NCBI RefSeq assembly: GCF_034653275.1
Contig: NZ_JAYEES010000003.1
Location: 620,001-684,000 of the forward strand
Origin: Nitrospirillum sp034653275
GTDB lineage: Bacteria > Pseudomonadota > Alphaproteobacteria > Azospirillales > Azospirillaceae
Direction: 5' to 3'
Length of the DNA: 64,000 nt
Under the pieces are notes generated by a model that worked only from the letters and a program-made list of their open reading frames with translations, did not search any database and was not told the DNA's origin. The position numbers and the translations under genes are program-made. This document shows, in pieces, positions 8,693 through 16,502 of this stretch (the first letter of the stretch is position 1; every line of letters starts with the position of its first letter).

Positions 8693-10090
8693 TTGAAGGC
8701 GCTGCGGCCATTGGTGATGTCCGGTAAGGAAGTGCTGCCCGTTGTCGAGGGCGGCAAAGGCATCTCCGTTTCCAACGGCGAAAGCTCCGGCGCATGGGCG
8801 TCGGCCGGCGGCGTTGGCACCTTCTCCGGCGTCAACGCCGACGCCTACGATGACAATGGCCAGCTGATCCCGCAGCTCTACCACGGCAAGACCCGCCGGG
8901 AACGGCATGAGGAACTGATCAAGCATTCCATCCGCGGCGGCATCTACCAGGCCCGCGTGGCGCATGAGACGGCCGGCGGCGAAGGCCGCGTGCACATGAA
9001 CGTGCTGTGGGAAATGGCGGCGGCCGAGCAGATCCTGCACGGTGTGCTGGAAGGGGCCCAGGGCCTGATCCACGGCATCACCTGCGGCGCCGGCATGCCC
9101 TACCGCGTGGCCGAGATCGCCGTGAAGCACGGCGTATACTACTACCCCATCGTCTCCTCCGCCCGCGCCTTCCGCGCCCTGTGGCTGCGCGCCTACAACA
9201 AGTTCCGGGATTTCCTGGGCGGCGTCGTCTATGAGGATCCTTGGCTTGCCGGCGGCCACAACGGCCTGTCCAACAGCGAAGACCCGCTGAAGCCCGAGGA
9301 TCCCTATCCGCGCGTGAAGGCCCTGCGCGAGATGATGAACAGCTTCGGCCTGAACGAGACGCCCATCATCATGGCGGGCGGCGTTTGGTGGCTGTCGGAA
9401 TGGGACCACTGGCTGGACAATCCGGAGATCGGGCCCGTCGGCTTCCAGTTCGGCACCCGTCCGCTGCTGACCAAGGAAAGCCCCATTTCCGACGCGTGGA
9501 AGCAGCGGTTGCTGACCCTGAAGCAGGGCGACGTCTACCTGAACCACTTCTCCCCCACCGGCTTCTATTCCTCCGCCGTCAGCAACCCCTTCCTGGAAGA
9601 GCTGAAGGGTCGGGCCGAGCGCCAGGTGGCTTATTCGGTGGAGCCGGTCGGCGACCTGACCGCCGAGTTCATGGTGGGCCCGCGCGGCCGCCCGGTGTAC
9701 CTCACCGAGCATGATCGCGAGCGGGCGCAGGGCTGGGTGGCCGGCGGCGACAGCGTGGCCCTGAAGACCCCGGACACCACGCTGATCTTCGTCGATCCCG
9801 CCCAGGCGGAGGTCATCCGCCAGGACCAGATCGACTGCATGGGCTGCCTGTCGGCCTGCAACTTCTCCAATTGGGCGCAGAACGAGGAAGGGACCACGGG
9901 CCGCAAGGCGGATCCGCGTTCCTTCTGCATCCAGAAGACCCTGCAGAACATCAGCCACTCCGAGGATGTGGAGCACCAGCTGATGTTCGCCGGCCACAAC
10001 GCCTACCGCTTCGCCAGCGACCCCTGGTACCAGAACGGCTTCGTGCCGACGGTGAAGCAGTTGGTGGAGCGGATCGCGACCGGGTACTAA
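8693..10090 (+). CDS. nitronate monooxygenase-like FMN-dependent TIM-barrel protein
   Basis: About 465 residues of a TIM-barrel flavoprotein of the nitronate monooxygenase / 2-nitropropane dioxygenase superfamily: GITCGAGMPYR near residue 130, PIIMAGGVWW and GPVGFQFGTRPLLTKES supply the phosphate-binding loops for FMN. The C-terminal region holds a cysteine cluster DCMGCLSACNFS with another Cys about 20 residues on (SFCIQ), reminiscent of the Fe-S cluster site of dienoyl-CoA-reductase-like enzymes. I favour the TTG at 8693 (preceded by GGGAGA) because the conserved-looking part begins LKALRPLVMSG; an ATG at 8648 in frame is the alternative. The true substrate is unknown. It stands alone between terminator-like sequences. 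Confidence 0.72.
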   Translation: MKALRPLVMSGKEVLPVVEGGKGISVSNGESSGAWASAGGVGTFSGVNADAYDDNGQLIPQLYHGKTRRERHEELIKHSIRGGIYQARVAHETAGGEGRVHMNVLWEMAAAEQILHGVLEGAQGLIHGITCGAGMPYRVAEIAVKHGVYYYPIVSSARAFRALWLRAYNKFRDFLGGVVYEDPWLAGGHNGLSNSEDPLKPEDPYPRVKALREMMNSFGLNETPIIMAGGVWWLSEWDHWLDNPEIGPVGFQFGTRPLLTKESPISDAWKQRLLTLKQGDVYLNHFSPTGFYSSAVSNPFLEELKGRAERQVAYSVEPVGDLTAEFMVGPRGRPVYLTEHDRERAQGWVAGGDSVALKTPDTTLIFVDPAQAEVIRQDQIDCMGCLSACNFSNWAQNEEGTTGRKADPRSFCIQKTLQNISHSEDVEHQLMFAGHNAYRFASDPWYQNGFVPTVKQLVERIATGY

Positions 10091-10110
10091 GCGCGGATCA
10101 TCGCGGGGGA

Positions 10111-10135
10111 AGGGGGCCGGTTTCGGCCCTCTTTT
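10111..10135 (+). terminator. rho-independent terminator
   Basis: Stem AGGGGGCCG / CGGCCCTCT around a GTTT loop followed by TTTTC, 20 bases after the flavoprotein stop codon. Confidence 0.75.
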
Positions 10136-10286
10136 CGTTTGTCCGGCCGAACCATGGCTGCCGCCAACCTTTTCCCCGGGCGCAGTCCAGGCCAGCGCCT
10201 TTAAATCTGGATTCATTCCAAATTTCATGGCTGAATAGCGGAAATCCTTGAGGATCGGGTCTTTTCCGGTCCGCGTTCTTGCCCAT

Positions 10287-10769
10287 ATGCAGATCATGAC
10301 CGACCTCACACCCGCCCCCCTCACCGCTGAAGATTTCAGCAGCGAAGCGACAGCCATCCAGGCGATGGCCATCCAGGCCACGGATCGCCTGGCGCGCGCG
10401 GGCCTGCGTCCCACCCGCCAGCGCGTGGCCCTGGCCAAGCTGCTGTTCGACGGCCATGACCGCCACGTGACGGCGGAACAGCTGCATGGCGAGGCGTCGA
10501 CCGCCGACATGCGGGTGTCCCTGGCCACCGTCTACAACACCCTGCACCAGTTCACCGAGGCGGGCCTGCTGCGCGAGGTGGTGGTGGAGGCCGGTCGGTC
10601 CTACTTCGACACCAACGTGTCGGACCATCACCACTTCTTCTTCGAGGGCAATGGCCACCTGATCGACATCCCGGGCGACGCCCTGGCCGTCAGTGGCCTG
10701 CCCGACGCGCCCGCCGGCACCCGGGTCGCCCGCGTGGACGTCATCATCCGCCTCAGCGATGGCGCCTGA
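10287..10769 (+). CDS. irr: Fur-family iron response regulator Irr
   Basis: A 160-residue Fur-superfamily repressor. The winged helix contains RAGLRPTRQRVALAKLLFDG and SLATVYNTLHQFTEAGLLRE. The dimerisation domain carries three consecutive His (HHH, residues 114-116) followed by FFFEG, the heme/metal-binding site diagnostic of Irr rather than Fur, and later IDIPGDAL. Irr senses iron through heme in alphaproteobacteria and controls heme and iron-storage genes. Two ATG codons (10287, 10296) are possible; neither has a strong ribosome-binding site. It lies directly upstream of the rubrerythrin operon, which is preceded by an Irr-box-like palindrome. Confidence 0.88.
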   Translation: MQIMTDLTPAPLTAEDFSSEATAIQAMAIQATDRLARAGLRPTRQRVALAKLLFDGHDRHVTAEQLHGEASTADMRVSLATVYNTLHQFTEAGLLREVVVEAGRSYFDTNVSDHHHFFFEGNGHLIDIPGDALAVSGLPDAPAGTRVARVDVIIRLSDGA

Positions 10770-10826
10770 ACGGCGGACGTCATCCGTCCCCATCCGTCAA
10801 CCCTCCCCTGGCGGGCGCGGCGATCG

Positions 10827-10843
10827 TTTAGAATTTGTCTAGA
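10827..10843. promoter_or_regulatory. Irr-box (ICE)-like palindrome before rubrerythrin
   Basis: TTTAGAATTTGTCTAGA. The left half matches the iron-control-element half-site TTTAGAA exactly and the right half matches TTCTAAA at 5 of 7 positions with the usual 3-base spacer. It lies 107 bases before the rubrerythrin ATG and 57 bases after irr. Confidence 0.6.
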
Positions 10844-10950
10844 CGAATTGCCCCGCCGGCGTGGGCGTGGCATGATCTTCGCCCGCATGAAAGGCCACCG
10901 CAGATGGCCGCTGAAGGTTGGCGTGAACCCTGTCGTGGAGGACTGTTGCC

Positions 10951-11370
10951 ATGTCGCTCAAGGGTACCAAGACCGAAAGCAACCTGAAGGAAGCGTTCGC
11001 GGGCGAAAGCCAGGCCAATCGCCGCTATCTCTATTTCGCCCAGAAGGCCGACGTCGAAGGCTACAACGATGTCGCGGCCGTGTTCCGCTCCACCGCCGAA
11101 GGCGAAACCGGCCACGCCCATGGCCACCTGGAATTCCTGGAAGAGGTCGGCGACCCCGCGACGGGTGAGCCCATCGGCTCCACCGACCTGAACCTGAAGG
11201 CCGCCATCGCCGGCGAGACGCACGAATACACCGACATGTATCCCGGCATGGCCCGCACCGCCCGCGATGAAGGCTTTGACGAGATCGCCGACTGGTTCGA
11301 GACGCTGGCCAAGGCGGAGAAAAGCCATGCCGGCCGTTTCCAGAAGGCGCTGGACCAGCTGAACAGCTGA
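10951..11370 (+). CDS. rubrerythrin without rubredoxin domain
   Basis: This 139-residue four-helix ferritin-like diiron protein has all expected ligands: Glu19 (AGESQANRRY), Glu52 and His55 (EGETGH), Glu89/Glu92 (GETHEY) and Glu123 plus His126 (AEKSH). The C-terminal rubredoxin domain with its Cys pairs is absent, so it needs another electron donor to reduce hydrogen peroxide, or works as an iron-handling protein. GGAGG upstream gives a firm start. The next genes (CCG-domain Fe-S protein, DUF3501) follow in the same direction at short spacing, which suggests an operon in which the Fe-S protein could be the electron partner (inference). Confidence 0.9.
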   Translation: MSLKGTKTESNLKEAFAGESQANRRYLYFAQKADVEGYNDVAAVFRSTAEGETGHAHGHLEFLEEVGDPATGEPIGSTDLNLKAAIAGETHEYTDMYPGMARTARDEGFDEIADWFETLAKAEKSHAGRFQKALDQLNS

Positions 11371-11467
11371 CATCGCCTGGTACCGCCTGATCTTCCCAGC
11401 CCTATCCCGACGCCGTCTCTGGACTGGGGGCCCTGGACCGGGGGTCGGCGTCGGCGGAGGTGCGCCC

Positions 11468-12844
11468 ATGCGCGAAGGCAGCCTGGAGGCCCCCGTCCGC
11501 CATCCGGTGGATTGGCGGAGCCCGGATTTCTATGACGAGGCGCTGCTGGACGCGGAGATGCGGCGCGTCTTCGACGTCTGCCACGGCTGCCGCCGCTGCT
11601 TCAACCTGTGTGACAGCTTCCCCCGCCTGTTCGACCTGATCGACCAGTCCCCGTCGGAAGAATTGGATTCGGTGGACAGCGGGGACTTCGCCAAGGTCGT
11701 GGACGCCTGCACGCTGTGCGACATGTGCTTCCTGACCAAGTGCCCCTATGTGCCGCCGCATCCCTTCAACCTGGATTTCCCCCACCTGATGCTGCGCTAT
11801 CGCGCGGTGCGGGTGCGCAAATCAGGCGTGCCCGTCGCGGTGGACCAGATGACCCGCACCGACCGCAATGGCCGTGTCGCGGGCAAGGTGGCGTCCCTGG
11901 TGAATTGGGCCACATCCACCGGTAACCGGCTGACCCGCCGCGTGATGGAAAAGGTGGCGGACATCGATGCCGCCGCCAGCCTGCCCAGGTTCCACGGCCG
12001 CAGCTTCGTCGCGCGCGCGGCCGACGACCCGCCGGCGGTCAACCCGATGGGGCCGGCCGCGGGGCGCAAGGCCGTGTTCTACGCCACCTGCTTCGTCAAC
12101 TTCAACAACCCCGGCATCGGCCAGGCGGCGCAGTCCATCCTGGCGCACAACGGGGTCGCGACCGACGTGGCCTATCCCGCCTGCTGCGGCATGCCCCAGT
12201 TGGAACAGGGGTGTATCGAACAGGTGGTGGAAAACGCCGGCCTGGTCGCGCGCCAGTTGGCATCCTGGATCGACCAGGGCTATGACGTCATCGCCCTGGT
12301 GCCGTCCTGCGCCCTGATGCTGAAATTCGAATGGCTGCACCTGGTGCCGGCGGACCATCCCGACCGCGCGGCGGTGGAGCGCTTGTCCAAGGCCACATTC
12401 GACATCGCGGAATACATCGTCGACATCGCCCAGAAGGAAGGATTGGCCCCCGGCCTGCGTCCGCTGGACGGCGGGGTGACCCTGCACATCGCCTGCCACG
12501 CCCGGGCGCAGAACATGGGGCAGAAGGCGGCGGAGATGCTGCGCCTGATCCCCAAGGACGCGGAGGGCGGACGGTTGGGACCGGCCGAGCTGAAGGTGGT
12601 GGAACGCTGCTCCGGCCATGGCGGCAGCTGGGGCATCATGAAGGGCAATTTCGAGACGGCGCTGAAGGTGGGCAAGCCGGTGGCCAGCCAGGCCGTGAAG
12701 AACGCCAAGCATTACCTGGCATCCGAATGCCCCCTGGCGGGGGAACATGTCCGCCAGGGGGTGGAGCGGCTGGATCCGGCGCAGGCCGCATCGATGGAGC
12801 AGCTGCATCCCGTCGAAATCTTCGCCCGGGCCTATGGGCTGTAA
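11468..12844 (+). CDS. heterodisulfide reductase / GlpC-like Fe-S oxidoreductase
   Basis: A 458-residue protein. The N-terminus has two ferredoxin-type cysteine motifs, CHGCRRCFNLC (near residue 38) and CTLCDMCFLTKCP (near residue 80), for two [4Fe-4S] clusters. The rest contains two cysteine-rich CCG domains, recognisable at YPACCGMPQ and at CHARAQNMG...CSGHGGSWG. This architecture is shared by the HdrD/GlpC families, which move electrons between a membrane or flavin donor and a disulfide or quinone. Its position between rubrerythrin and DUF3501 suggests a peroxide- or iron-linked electron-transfer unit; the partner and substrate are unknown. Confidence 0.85.
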   Translation: MREGSLEAPVRHPVDWRSPDFYDEALLDAEMRRVFDVCHGCRRCFNLCDSFPRLFDLIDQSPSEELDSVDSGDFAKVVDACTLCDMCFLTKCPYVPPHPFNLDFPHLMLRYRAVRVRKSGVPVAVDQMTRTDRNGRVAGKVASLVNWATSTGNRLTRRVMEKVADIDAAASLPRFHGRSFVARAADDPPAVNPMGPAAGRKAVFYATCFVNFNNPGIGQAAQSILAHNGVATDVAYPACCGMPQLEQGCIEQVVENAGLVARQLASWIDQGYDVIALVPSCALMLKFEWLHLVPADHPDRAAVERLSKATFDIAEYIVDIAQKEGLAPGLRPLDGGVTLHIACHARAQNMGQKAAEMLRLIPKDAEGGRLGPAELKVVERCSGHGGSWGIMKGNFETALKVGKPVASQAVKNAKHYLASECPLAGEHVRQGVERLDPAQAASMEQLHPVEIFARAYGL

Positions 12845-12886
12845 AGCCTTTGGGGCATAGTCCGGGCGCCTTCAGGAGACCCCGCC

Positions 12887-13501
12887 ATGACCCAGGCCCC
12901 TTCTCCCATTTCCAGCCGGCGGCACGCCATCGGCCGCGACGACATCATGTCCATGGAAGAGTACGGCCAGGTACGGGCGGAGCGCCGCCGCGCCCTGGTG
13001 GCGGTGAAGCGTAACCGCCGCCTGGCGGTGGGCCCCTACGCCACCTTCTATTTCGAAAGCTATGAGACCATGTGGTCCCAGGTGCACGAGATGCTGTTCA
13101 TCGAGCGCGGTGGCGAGGCCCAGGTCGAGGATGAGCTGCGCGCCTACAACCCGCTGATCCCCAAGGGGCGGGAACTGGTTGCCACCATCATGTTCGAGAT
13201 CGACGACCCCCTGCGGCGCAAGGCCCTGCTGGGGCGGCTGGGCGGGGTGGAGAACACCCTGTGGCTGGAGTTCGCTGGCGAAAAGGTGCACGGCCTGCCC
13301 GAGGCCGACCTGGACCGCACCTCATCCGCCGGCAAGGCCTCCAGCGTGCAGTTCGTCCACTTCCCCTTCACCGACGGCCAGGTGGCCCTGTTCCGCCAGC
13401 CGAACACGCGGGTGGTGGTGGGCTTCGACCACGACCAGTATCCGCATATGACGGTGATGCCGGAGGCCGTGCGCGCCGCCCTGGCGGACGACTTAGATTG
13501 A
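12887..13501 (+). CDS. DUF3501 family protein
   Basis: A 204-residue protein of the DUF3501 family: IGRDDIMSMEEYGQVRAERR near the N-terminus, then KRNRRLAVGPYATFYFES and WSQVHEMLFIE. The family has no assigned biochemical function but is found next to rubrerythrin and CCG-domain Fe-S proteins, as here. No membrane segment or cysteine motif. An AGGAG sequence precedes the ATG. Last gene of the operon, followed by a terminator. Confidence 0.85.
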   Translation: MTQAPSPISSRRHAIGRDDIMSMEEYGQVRAERRRALVAVKRNRRLAVGPYATFYFESYETMWSQVHEMLFIERGGEAQVEDELRAYNPLIPKGRELVATIMFEIDDPLRRKALLGRLGGVENTLWLEFAGEKVHGLPEADLDRTSSAGKASSVQFVHFPFTDGQVALFRQPNTRVVVGFDHDQYPHMTVMPEAVRAALADDLD

Positions 13502-13509
13502 TCGGCATT

Positions 13510-13545
13510 AAAAAGGCCGGCGCCTGGCGGGCGTCCGGCCTTTTG
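13510..13545 (+). terminator. rho-independent terminator of the rubrerythrin operon
   Basis: AAAAAGGCCGG pairs with CCGGCCTTTT around a 14-base loop, immediately after the DUF3501 stop; the A/T flanks make it usable from both strands for the convergent gene at 13565. Confidence 0.85.
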
Positions 13546-13564
13546 TCCTGACGGGCCGCGGTCC

Positions 13565-13984
13565 TTACCGGACGATTTCCAGCGGCCTCGCCGGTGACAC
13601 CTTGCCGCCCACGTGGGGATAGGGGCTTTCCGTATCGAACATGTCGATGCTGTCGGGATCGTAGGGGAACCAGTTGGTGGGCTTGTCGTCCGATCCCGGC
13701 GTGCCCGGTGGCACGGGCGCCAGGCTGTGACCGGAGGGTTTGCCCGGGCCACTCTTCGCCACCACCTGGTGCAGTCCGTAGATGGCGGCCAGGCCCAGGG
13801 TCGGCCCCAGGATCATCAGGCTGGCCCCCCAGGCCAGGATGGCGATGTCCATCTTCAGGCCCAGACCGGGCAGCAAGAGCTGGGCGGCGCCGTACACGGC
13901 CAGTTCGGACACGCCGAAAACCAAGCCAAGGCCGATCGCGTTGAAAGCAGGCACATCCTGAAGGATCTGAGCGTCCTTTTTCAT
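13565..13984 (-). CDS. small membrane protein, unknown
   Basis: A 139-residue protein I do not recognise. Two hydrophobic stretches, residues about 15-38 (AIGLGLVFGVSELAVYGAAQ) and 46-72 (IAILAWGASLMILGPTLGLA), are good membrane helices. The C-terminal half is Pro/Asp-rich and likely soluble. The ATG is supported by GGGAGG six bases upstream. It is convergent with the DUF3501 gene and shares its terminator. Confidence 0.7.
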   Translation of the reverse strand: MKKDAQILQDVPAFNAIGLGLVFGVSELAVYGAAQLLLPGLGLKMDIAILAWGASLMILGPTLGLAAIYGLHQVVAKSGPGKPSGHSLAPVPPGTPGSDDKPTNWFPYDPDSIDMFDTESPYPHVGGKVSPARPLEIVR

Positions 13985-14196
13985 AGCAGCCTCCCTATTT
14001 ATTACAGGAATGATGCGCTCACTTTTTCGATTCCGCCACTACCCATTTGGACGTCTGGAAAAGACGGTCCCAGTCTTTCGCAATTGCGAAATAAACCCGG
14101 CCCAAACCGGCACCTCTTTCCTTAACGCCCAGGTCCCGTGTTAAGGTCCCGCGCTTTCACGGTTTTGGGTCATTCGGCTTTCAAGGGTAGGCGGGC

Positions 14197-14889
14197 ATGG
14201 ATCAGGCGGGTGGTTTACGGGTTTTGCTGGTGGGGGGCACGGGCCTGGTGGGGGCCCATGCCCTGACCATGCTGCTGGAGTCGCCCAAGGTGGCCCAGGT
14301 GGTCAGTCTGGTGCGCAAGCCCACTGGCCTCACGCCCACCGGCCAGCAGCATGCCAAGCTGCGTGAACTTGTGGTGGACTTCGCCACCCTGACCGACCTG
14401 CCGCCGGACGTGCGGGTGGACGCGGTGCTGTGCGCCCTGGGCACCACCCGCAAGGACGCCGGCAGCGACGCCGCCTTCCAGGATGTGGACCTGAAGTACG
14501 TGGTGACGGTGGCCAAGGCCGCGCGCCGCGCCGGCGCCACCTTCTTCGGCGGCGTTTCCTCCGTCGATGCCGACTCGACCTCCCACCGCCTGTATTTGAA
14601 GACCAAGGGCATGATGGAGGACTACGTGGCCACCCTGGGCTTCACCTCCCGCCATTTCCTGCGCCCCTCGCTGCTGCTGGGCCGGCGTAGGCAGGACCGG
14701 CCGCTGGAACGGTTCTTCCAGCTGCTGGCGCCCGTCATCGGCCCCTTCCTCAGCGGCCGCCTGGAAAAGTACCGCCCCATCCCGGCCAAAGTGGTGGCCG
14801 CCGCCCTGGTCACCACCGCCAGCCAGCCGGCCATCGGCGGCGTGCGCACGCACGAATACAGCGCCATCCGCTCGCTGGCGGGAATGTGA
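14197..14889 (+). CDS. NAD(P)-binding atypical short-chain dehydrogenase (HTATIP2-like)
   Basis: This 230-residue protein starts with a Rossmann strand-loop LRVLLVGGTGLVGAHAL (GxxGxxG at residues about 13-19), followed by VVSLVRKP, VDAVLCALGTTRKDAGS and FFGGVSSVDADS. The YLKTKGMMED segment supplies a YxxxK. This is the pattern of the NAD(P)H-binding oxidoreductases related to HTATIP2/TIP30. Substrate unknown. Monocistronic, with small unrelated enzymes on both sides. Confidence 0.8.
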   Translation: MDQAGGLRVLLVGGTGLVGAHALTMLLESPKVAQVVSLVRKPTGLTPTGQQHAKLRELVVDFATLTDLPPDVRVDAVLCALGTTRKDAGSDAAFQDVDLKYVVTVAKAARRAGATFFGGVSSVDADSTSHRLYLKTKGMMEDYVATLGFTSRHFLRPSLLLGRRRQDRPLERFFQLLAPVIGPFLSGRLEKYRPIPAKVVAAALVTTASQPAIGGVRTHEYSAIRSLAGM

Positions 14890-14940
14890 CACGCGCGCCT
14901 GGCGGTACAGGCCCCTCGGCGCGGGGCGCGGGCCTGGATG

Positions 14941-15489
14941 TCACCCGGATGTCGTGAGATCCGCCGCGTTCAGCCAGTGGATGCGGCCGAAGCCCGCCAC
15001 CAGGTGGGCCTGGGTGATCTCCATCCGCCAGAAGCGGAAATCGGGAAAATCGGCGTAAAGCGCGGCGGAGGGGTGGCGGTCAAGGTAGACGGCGCGCGCC
15101 GCCTCCGCCTCCTCGCCGGCCAGGGCTTCCGCCCGGCCCATGACAGACAGGCGCGGCCCGGTCAGGGGGTTTTCCCGGCCGGCGGTATCCTCGAACAGCA
15201 GGGCGGCGCGGCCGTCCTGCCGCAGGTTGCGGGTGTGCAGCGCCAGTTCCGACAGCAACAGCAGCGGGCGGCCCGCCCCGTTCCCCGTCCAGTCCATCGC
15301 CACCAGCACCAGCGACGGATAGGGCCAGCCGGCCACCGCCGCCGCGTCCTCCGCCGAAGGGGTGACCAGAGTGGTCAGCGTGGCCTGGGACCGGCCGCCC
15401 AGCAGGGCGCGCGCGGTGCCCACCGCTTCCGGCGGCGTGTTGGCGGGAGGTATATCGGGAGGCATTGTCACCGGCGTCACTCCACCCAT
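14941..15489 (-). CDS. HugZ / pyridoxamine 5'-phosphate oxidase-like FMN-binding protein
   Basis: 182 residues with the split-barrel flavin-binding fold of the PNPOx/HugZ group: ARALLGGRSQATLTTL at the start, PLLLLSELALHTRNLRQDGR, ALLFED, PRLSVMGRAEAL, then a C-terminal FRFWRMEITQAHLVAGFGRI typical of HugZ-like heme-utilisation proteins. Initiation at 15489 or eight codons later. The gene is divergent from chvI. Whether it degrades heme or reduces another substrate is not visible in the sequence. Confidence 0.75.
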   Translation of the reverse strand: MGGVTPVTMPPDIPPANTPPEAVGTARALLGGRSQATLTTLVTPSAEDAAAVAGWPYPSLVLVAMDWTGNGAGRPLLLLSELALHTRNLRQDGRAALLFEDTAGRENPLTGPRLSVMGRAEALAGEEAEAARAVYLDRHPSAALYADFPDFRFWRMEITQAHLVAGFGRIHWLNAADLTTSG

Positions 15490-15656
15490 TTCTTTGGAAC
15501 CGTCCAGCCCCTTGCGGACTATTCCTCAAGTGGCAGGGGCGGCTGCATACTTCGCCGTAATCATGCCATAGTGCCGGGCAATCTGGTGAACTGGGGCTGC
15601 CCCCCGACAGTTGGTCGGACGGGCGGCCGGGGCAAGTGGGAAGAGGGGAAAACTCC

Positions 15657-16361
15657 GTGGTTCAGACCATCGCGCTGGTTGACGATGACCGTAACATCCT
15701 GACCTCCGTCTCCATCGCGTTGGAGGCAGAGGGGTACGAGGTGCGCACCTACACCGACGGGGATGAGGCCCATCGCGCGCTCAGCTCGCGGCCGGTGGAC
15801 CTGGCCGTGCTGGACATCAAGATGCCGCGCATGGATGGGATGGAGCTGTTGCAGCGCATCCGCCAGAACTCGGCCATGCCCGTCATCTTCCTCACCTCCA
15901 AGGATGATGAGATCGATGAGTTGCAGGGCCTGCGCATGGGCGCCGACGACTACATCAAGAAGCCCTTCTCCCAGCGCCTGCTGATCGAGCGCATCAAGGC
16001 CCTGCTGCGGCGCGAGGTGCTGAACGCCGGCGGCGGCAAAGGAACGGTGGAGCCCGGCTCCGTCATGGTGCGCGGTGAGCTGGTGCTGGACAACGCCCGC
16101 CATTCCTGCACCTGGAAGGGGCAGGAGATCGACCTGACGGTGACGGAATTCCTGCTGGTGAAGGCGCTGGCCCAGCGCCCCGGCCACGTGAAAAGCCGCG
16201 ACCAGCTGATGGACGCCGCCTATGGCGAGCACATCTATGTCGACGACCGCACCATCGACAGCCACGTGAAGCGCCTGCGCAAGAAGTTCAAGGTGGCCGA
16301 CTCGGACTTCGCCCAGATCGAGACCCTGTACGGCGTCGGCTACAAATACCGCGACGCTTGA
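15657..16361 (+). CDS. chvI: response regulator ChvI
   Basis: A 234-residue OmpR-type regulator. The receiver domain has the acidic trio DDD (residues 9-11), phosphoacceptor Asp53 (AVLDIKMPRMDG) and Lys in IKKPF; the winged helix includes YVDDRTIDSHVKRLRKKF, which is characteristic of ChvI. ChvI is phosphorylated by ChvG in response to acid or envelope stress. GTG 15657 is chosen as the start because GAGGGG lies nine bases before it and the family begins VQTIALVDDD. chvG follows after 141 bases that contain a copy of the dispersed element. Confidence 0.93.
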   Translation: MVQTIALVDDDRNILTSVSIALEAEGYEVRTYTDGDEAHRALSSRPVDLAVLDIKMPRMDGMELLQRIRQNSAMPVIFLTSKDDEIDELQGLRMGADDYIKKPFSQRLLIERIKALLRREVLNAGGGKGTVEPGSVMVRGELVLDNARHSCTWKGQEIDLTVTEFLLVKALAQRPGHVKSRDQLMDAAYGEHIYVDDRTIDSHVKRLRKKFKVADSDFAQIETLYGVGYKYRDA

Positions 16362-16400
16362 GCGGCTAGGGGCGCCCCCCGGGAAAAATGCCGGAAAGTC

Positions 16401-16495
16401 CTAGGACGCGACCGCGTCGCCGGAGCGTTCCGGGGAGCGCGGCGGACTGAAAGCGAGGATAGCCAAGGGGCGCATGCCCCGGCGGCGCCTGAGGA
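16401..16495 (+). repeat. dispersed structured element, copy 2 (supplies the chvG ribosome-binding site)
   Basis: CTAGG head, P1 GGACGC-GACC-GCGTC, a weak P2, and P3 GGGGC-GCAT-GCCCC. The terminal GAGGA (16491-16495) stands seven bases before the chvG ATG and is the only Shine-Dalgarno-like sequence there. It occupies most of the chvI-chvG spacer. Confidence 0.85.
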
Positions 16496-16502
16496 ACCTG
16501 AT

